Origin: an uncultured Deefgea sp.
GTDB taxonomy: Bacteria; Pseudomonadota; Gammaproteobacteria; Burkholderiales; Chitinibacteraceae
DNA length: 39,360 nt
Reading direction: 5' to 3'
Assembly (NCBI RefSeq): GCF_947072475.1
Contig: NZ_CAMTIA010000026.1
Location: forward strand, 1 to 39,360
The notes under the pieces were generated by a model. It saw only the letters and a program-made list of their open reading frames with translations. It made no database searches and was not told the origin of the DNA. Positions 36,064 through 39,360 of this stretch are shown here, piece by piece. The position numbers and the translations under genes were made by a program. Position 1 is the stretch's first letter; each line of letters starts with the position of its first letter.

Positions 36064-36447
36064 ATGGATGATTATAAAAGTGCTGCTGTACGGCATTTTT
36101 CTGACGCTAAGTATTTATTTGATTCAGGTAAGACTGATAATGCAGGGCATCTGATTGGTTTTGCTGCAGAGTGCGCAATAAAATATAAAATTACTACTCT
36201 AAGGCCAGGTCAAAATGCGCCGCATGGGCACTTTCCGGACATTGTTGGTGCTGCAAAAAGACACTTAGCTGGTCGTAATCCAGCTGCATTCGGTATGTTG
36301 CAGCATTTGAATGCTGGTGGGTTGGATGGATGGAATGTTAATCGCCGTTATAACCAAACTGGCGTTACAACTAGTGAAGAGCTGGCATCGTGGTTTCAAT
36401 TTGCACAGCGGCTACTGGCAACTACAGGTATTAAGGAACGTGGGTAA
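36064..36447 (+). CDS. HEPN-like small protein, first gene of an island operon
   Basis: 127 residues from ATG 36064, with AGGGG nine bases upstream. The N terminus (residues 3-42: YKSAAVRHFSDAKYLFDSGK, then DNAGHLIGFAAECAIKYKI) looks like the first helices of a HEPN domain, with a short C-terminal helix (WFQFAQRLLATTGI). The RNase motif of HEPN nucleases (Arg, four to six residues, His) is not visible, so it may be a non-catalytic HEPN. It is followed four bases later by the ATPase gene, a tight operon. Base composition is AT-richer than the neighbouring core genes. Function is unknown. Confidence 0.6.
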   Translation: MDDYKSAAVRHFSDAKYLFDSGKTDNAGHLIGFAAECAIKYKITTLRPGQNAPHGHFPDIVGAAKRHLAGRNPAAFGMLQHLNAGGLDGWNVNRRYNQTGVTTSEELASWFQFAQRLLATTGIKERG

Positions 36448-36450
36448 ATT

Positions 36451-37827
36451 ATGACAGTGTATTTTGATGACTCTCTTCGAGTTTTTGTTGCATTAGTTCA
36501 AGAGGAATGGGGCGCAAGTTTTATCTCAAACAATCTTTTTTTGAGAGATATAAATGGGCGATTGACGTTTATTATTCTGAATAATTCTAAAGATAGTGCA
36601 GAGCGAATTTCTCTTGCGGCTAAAGCTGAAGCCATTCTTGGCTCATATGTTGATAGTGATGGATTTTCAGTTGCTACACCTGAAGAGTTGTTTGATGATC
36701 GTCTTAATATTGATGCTGCACTCAAAGTAAAATTAACGATTGCACAGAATGAAGTCGAGGTGAATCTTATTGATCGACGTATGGTTGGTGCGGATTGGCT
36801 TCGTGCACCTGCCCCAAGTGCTAGAAACCCTTTGCGCTTTGTATTTGCGAGTATTAAAGGTGGTGTGGGGCGATCTACTGCTTTGTGTGTTTTAGCCGCT
36901 CATCTTGCTGCGAATGGGCTCCGTGTTTTAACTGTTGATATGGACTTAGAGGCTCCTGGCCTTGGTAATCTGCTTTTACCTGAAGGTACTTTACCAAAAT
37001 TTGGGTTGCTTGATTATTTGGTTGAGCAAGGGATAAATCCTGAGTTAGAAGATTCATTTTTCAGCGATATGATTGCATCCTCATGGTTAGGTGGCGGTGT
37101 TGGTCGAGTTGATGTGATTCCTGCTATTGGTCAGTTAAGCCTTGAGAATCCTGAAAATGTACTAGCTAAGATTGCAAGAGCATATATGGATGGTGGCATA
37201 AACGAAAATAGTAATGTCGCATATAGTTTTAGCGACCACATTAGCAAACTAATTGATATATTTGCTAAGCCATATGATTATGATGTGGTTTTGGTTGACG
37301 CAAGAGCCGGATTGCATGAAACAAGTGCTGCAGCAATTATTGGATTGGGTGCGGAGATACTTTTTTTTGGTGTCGATCAACCTCAAACCTTTTCTGGATA
37401 CGAACTCTTATTTGCACATTTAGCTAACCTTAATATTGATGATAATGACGATTGGCGTAATAGAATACGTTTTATTCATGCAAAGGCCTTAGCTGACTCA
37501 AGGAAACGTTCAGAGTTTATTCAAAAAATAGAACAATTAGCGGAGAGAACTATTTACCCTCAAGTAGCATCTAGTGTGATTGTCGACCTAAATTCTCTAA
37601 GTAGTTCTTTTGAGGTTGAATGGGATGAAAATTCTGATATCTCTGAGTCAGTAATTAATGATTTGAACAGCATTTCTGTTATTGCTATTGCTAATGATGA
37701 TCGTTTTAATACATTCGATCCAATTGTTGATCGTGACTCTCTTGGCGAGTCTGTTTATCAGGCAACATATGGTGATTTTGTTTCGGAAATAATGAATTCT
37801 ATTGCTTTGAATCGAATGGGGAATTAA
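36451..37827 (+). CDS. MinD/ParA-type ATPase with KGGVGRST loop and novel N-terminal domain
   Basis: 458 residues. Residues 1-128 form an unfamiliar N-terminal domain (MTVYFDDSLRVFVALVQEEWG and on). From 129 a deviant Walker A fold begins: SIKGGVGRST (134-143), where the usual second Lys is Arg, then TVDMDLEAPGLG (161-172), and Walker B-like VVLVDARAGLHE (279-290). The FFGVDQPQTFSGYELL segment follows. Such ATPases switch on ATP-driven dimerisation. Here the partition partner (ParB, parS) is absent, which argues against plasmid partition. I recall that databases have a KGGVGR-motif variant ATPase family. It lies between the HEPN-like and P-loop genes, with gaps of 3 and 2 bp. Confidence 0.8.
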   Translation: MTVYFDDSLRVFVALVQEEWGASFISNNLFLRDINGRLTFIILNNSKDSAERISLAAKAEAILGSYVDSDGFSVATPEELFDDRLNIDAALKVKLTIAQNEVEVNLIDRRMVGADWLRAPAPSARNPLRFVFASIKGGVGRSTALCVLAAHLAANGLRVLTVDMDLEAPGLGNLLLPEGTLPKFGLLDYLVEQGINPELEDSFFSDMIASSWLGGGVGRVDVIPAIGQLSLENPENVLAKIARAYMDGGINENSNVAYSFSDHISKLIDIFAKPYDYDVVLVDARAGLHETSAAAIIGLGAEILFFGVDQPQTFSGYELLFAHLANLNIDDNDDWRNRIRFIHAKALADSRKRSEFIQKIEQLAERTIYPQVASSVIVDLNSLSSSFEVEWDENSDISESVINDLNSISVIAIANDDRFNTFDPIVDRDSLGESVYQATYGDFVSEIMNSIALNRMGN

Positions 37828-37829
37828 AA

Positions 37830-39296
37830 GTGGATCATTCTTTAGGATTTAATGCTATAAGGCAATCTCTGTCCAAAATTCCCTCTGATCATGATGCCAC
37901 AGGTGAACATCGCCCTACAGTAAATGAAATTTACACTCCGGAACTTCATGCTTCTGCATTAGATCTTAATACGCCTGTGGTAGTAGGTGCTCGAGGAGCT
38001 GGAAAGAGTTTCTGGGCTGGAGTGCTTGAGCAAGATGATACCAGAGCTGTCGCTGCAAAATCATATCCTCATCTTGGTTTGGATAGGCTTGTTGTAAGGG
38101 CTGGATACACTGGATTTGCAACAGAGGGTGTTGTGTCGCCTAAAACTATTGATGCTAGAGTACCCAATGGCGAAGAGGAAAACTTAGCGTTTGATTTTTG
38201 GCAAGCAGTTATTATTCGTGCTGCAAGATCTGTTTTTGCAGATGAAAATTCATCTGTTAAGCAAATTATGCAAGAGTTTAGCGATCCTGAAGATGCTCAG
38301 CTCGAATTTAAAATTCTTGATAAAAAAATTGCAGAGTCAGATAAAATATTGCTTGTTAGCTTTGATGCTTTGGATACTTTGTCTAAAGATTGGAAGCGCT
38401 CCACTTTATTATTAGACGCTTTGTTTGAAGTTATATGGTCATTAAGAGTACGTCGAGCTATTCGCGCAAAGATTTTTATTCGACCAGAACAGCTAAACGA
38501 TGAGAGTTTACGCTTTATAGAAATGCCAAAGTTACGGAGTTCGTGTGTTGAGTTGAGTTGGTCCCAAGTTGAATTGTATGGGCTTTTATTTTGGCGGCTT
38601 ATCCAAACATCAAGTTTAACAACTACCAAGGCCATTAATGATTTGGCGCTTTTAGCTGGCGTACCTAAATTTGATGGAAAGGTTAATAGCCTTCGTAACT
38701 GGCCTTTAATTCGTGCTAAAGACTCACAGCAGTTTGTAATGGAGCAAATGGCTGGGCCTTACATGGGGCGAAGCAGTAAAAAAGGCGGCACTTATGATTG
38801 GCCATATAATCATCTTGCTGATGCAAAAGGAAAAGTTACTCCAAGGAGCTTTATAAAGCTTTTTGTCGAGGCAGCAAAGCATGAACCAATGGTTGAGGGA
38901 CAAGTCATTTCTGCTGAGGGGATTCGACATGGTCTTCGTGAAGCGTCGAAAGTTAGGGTTGAGCAGCTTGTGATTGAATATAAGTGGATTAAACGGGCCT
39001 TAGCTCCCTTAGCTGGTCTTACTGTGCCATGTACAGTGGATGCAATTTACGAAAGATGGAGTGTGAGTAATACAATAAATATTATATTAGCTGCGTCAGA
39101 GAACGAAGATAGTGGGTTTATGCCACCTTTTCCTATTAAAACTAGGAGATCTCATGATGAATTACTCATTGAGGCAATGGAAAAAATTGGTGTATTTTCA
39201 TTTCGTGTAGATGGGCGTATAGATATACCAGACCTTTTCCGAGTTGCTGCACGTATGCTTAAAAAAGGTGGTACTACTCCAACTAAAAGTAAGTAA
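37830..39296 (+). CDS. P-loop ATPase, last gene of the island operon, function unknown
   Basis: 488 residues from GTG 37830, with GGGG upstream and two bases after the previous stop. Walker A is GARGAGKS (residues 53-60). A Walker B-like segment, ILLVSFDALD, lies near 173-182, and a sensor-like KIFIRPEQLND near 214-224. The C-terminal half (about 300-488) is helical, without a recognised nuclease, protease or membrane motif. A winged-helix-like final region with FRVDGRIDIPDLFRVAARMLKKGG is a guess. It resembles STAND/AAA-type ATPases by layout only. A hairpin terminator follows 10 bp after the stop, so the operon ends here. Confidence 0.7.
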   Translation: MDHSLGFNAIRQSLSKIPSDHDATGEHRPTVNEIYTPELHASALDLNTPVVVGARGAGKSFWAGVLEQDDTRAVAAKSYPHLGLDRLVVRAGYTGFATEGVVSPKTIDARVPNGEEENLAFDFWQAVIIRAARSVFADENSSVKQIMQEFSDPEDAQLEFKILDKKIAESDKILLVSFDALDTLSKDWKRSTLLLDALFEVIWSLRVRRAIRAKIFIRPEQLNDESLRFIEMPKLRSSCVELSWSQVELYGLLFWRLIQTSSLTTTKAINDLALLAGVPKFDGKVNSLRNWPLIRAKDSQQFVMEQMAGPYMGRSSKKGGTYDWPYNHLADAKGKVTPRSFIKLFVEAAKHEPMVEGQVISAEGIRHGLREASKVRVEQLVIEYKWIKRALAPLAGLTVPCTVDAIYERWSVSNTINIILAASENEDSGFMPPFPIKTRRSHDELLIEAMEKIGVFSFRVDGRIDIPDLFRVAARMLKKGGTTPTKSK

Positions 39297-39306
39297 CTAT
39301 AGGTAT

Positions 39307-39343
39307 AATGCCGTTCACTTAAGCCAAGTGAACGGCATTTTTT
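39307..39343 (+). terminator. Rho-independent terminator closing the three-gene operon
   Basis: AATGCCGTTCACTT pairs with AAGTGAACGGCATT around AAGCC, followed by T's. It is identical, apart from one base in the stem, to the hairpin at 11476. It contains the GTTCACTTAA end of the MITE-like family, so another element copy may start here and run past the window. Confidence 0.8.
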
Positions 39344-39360
39344 ATCTCCGTTACTTCGTA

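Noticed and set aside
36064-36447. Active HEPN RNase toxin
   Set aside because: The expected Arg-x4-6-His motif was not found, and no MNT antitoxin partner is adjacent.
36451-37827. Plasmid-type ParA partition system
   Set aside because: No ParB-like gene or centromere-like repeat array is nearby, and the loop is KGGVGRST with a fused extra domain.

Overview
The window looks like part of a betaproteobacterial chromosome, most likely order Neisseriales (Chitinibacter/Deefgea/Iodobacter-like). This is inferred from the linked dapF-DUF484-xerC block, a groESL operon with a perfect CIRCE element, the type VI secretion (T6SS) gene style and moderate GC content. No rRNA, tRNA or CRISPR array was seen, and the species is not determined.

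Left part (1-10.7 kb): a T6SS effector/immunity locus next to three core genes. It opens with a tandem array of DUF3304 lipoproteins (one 5'-incomplete copy and two intact copies, 574-bp period). A small inverted-repeat element and a 5'-truncated DUF4123 (effector adaptor) pseudogene follow. Next come two successive DUF3304-immunity / Tle1-phospholipase modules, the first with its effector truncated before the catalytic serine and the second intact. tssA (minus) converges on this block, and tssF-tssG diverge from tssA. The lipoproteins are read as self-protection against the Tle1 lipase.

Middle part (10.7-34.7 kb): mostly housekeeping genes. They include an acyl-CoA thioesterase, an ankyrin protein, a porin / PstS-like protein / diguanylate cyclase operon, groES-groEL, a TlpA-type thioredoxin, threonine aldolase, bioA followed by a large PilZ-like protein, dapF-DUF484-xerC, a CoA-binding protein, a RidA protein, amtB and a flavin reductase. 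A co-directional dusA / retropepsin-like protease / rdgB / small-protein / hemW group closes this part. Intergenic spaces carry several small repeat families: a 158-204-bp element with GTTCACTTAA termini, a pair of hairpin-rich repeats, and REP-like stem-loops.

Right part (34.7 kb to the end): the start of an island. A tyrosine recombinase lies head to head with the 5' end of dusA, a known integration target. It is followed by an AT-rich three-gene operon: a HEPN-like small protein, a MinD/ParA-type ATPase with a KGGVGRST loop and an unfamiliar N-terminal domain, and a second P-loop ATPase. I do not recognise this trio as a named system. Its position and architecture make it the best candidate here for an undescribed, possibly anti-phage, system. 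The island's far end lies outside the window.
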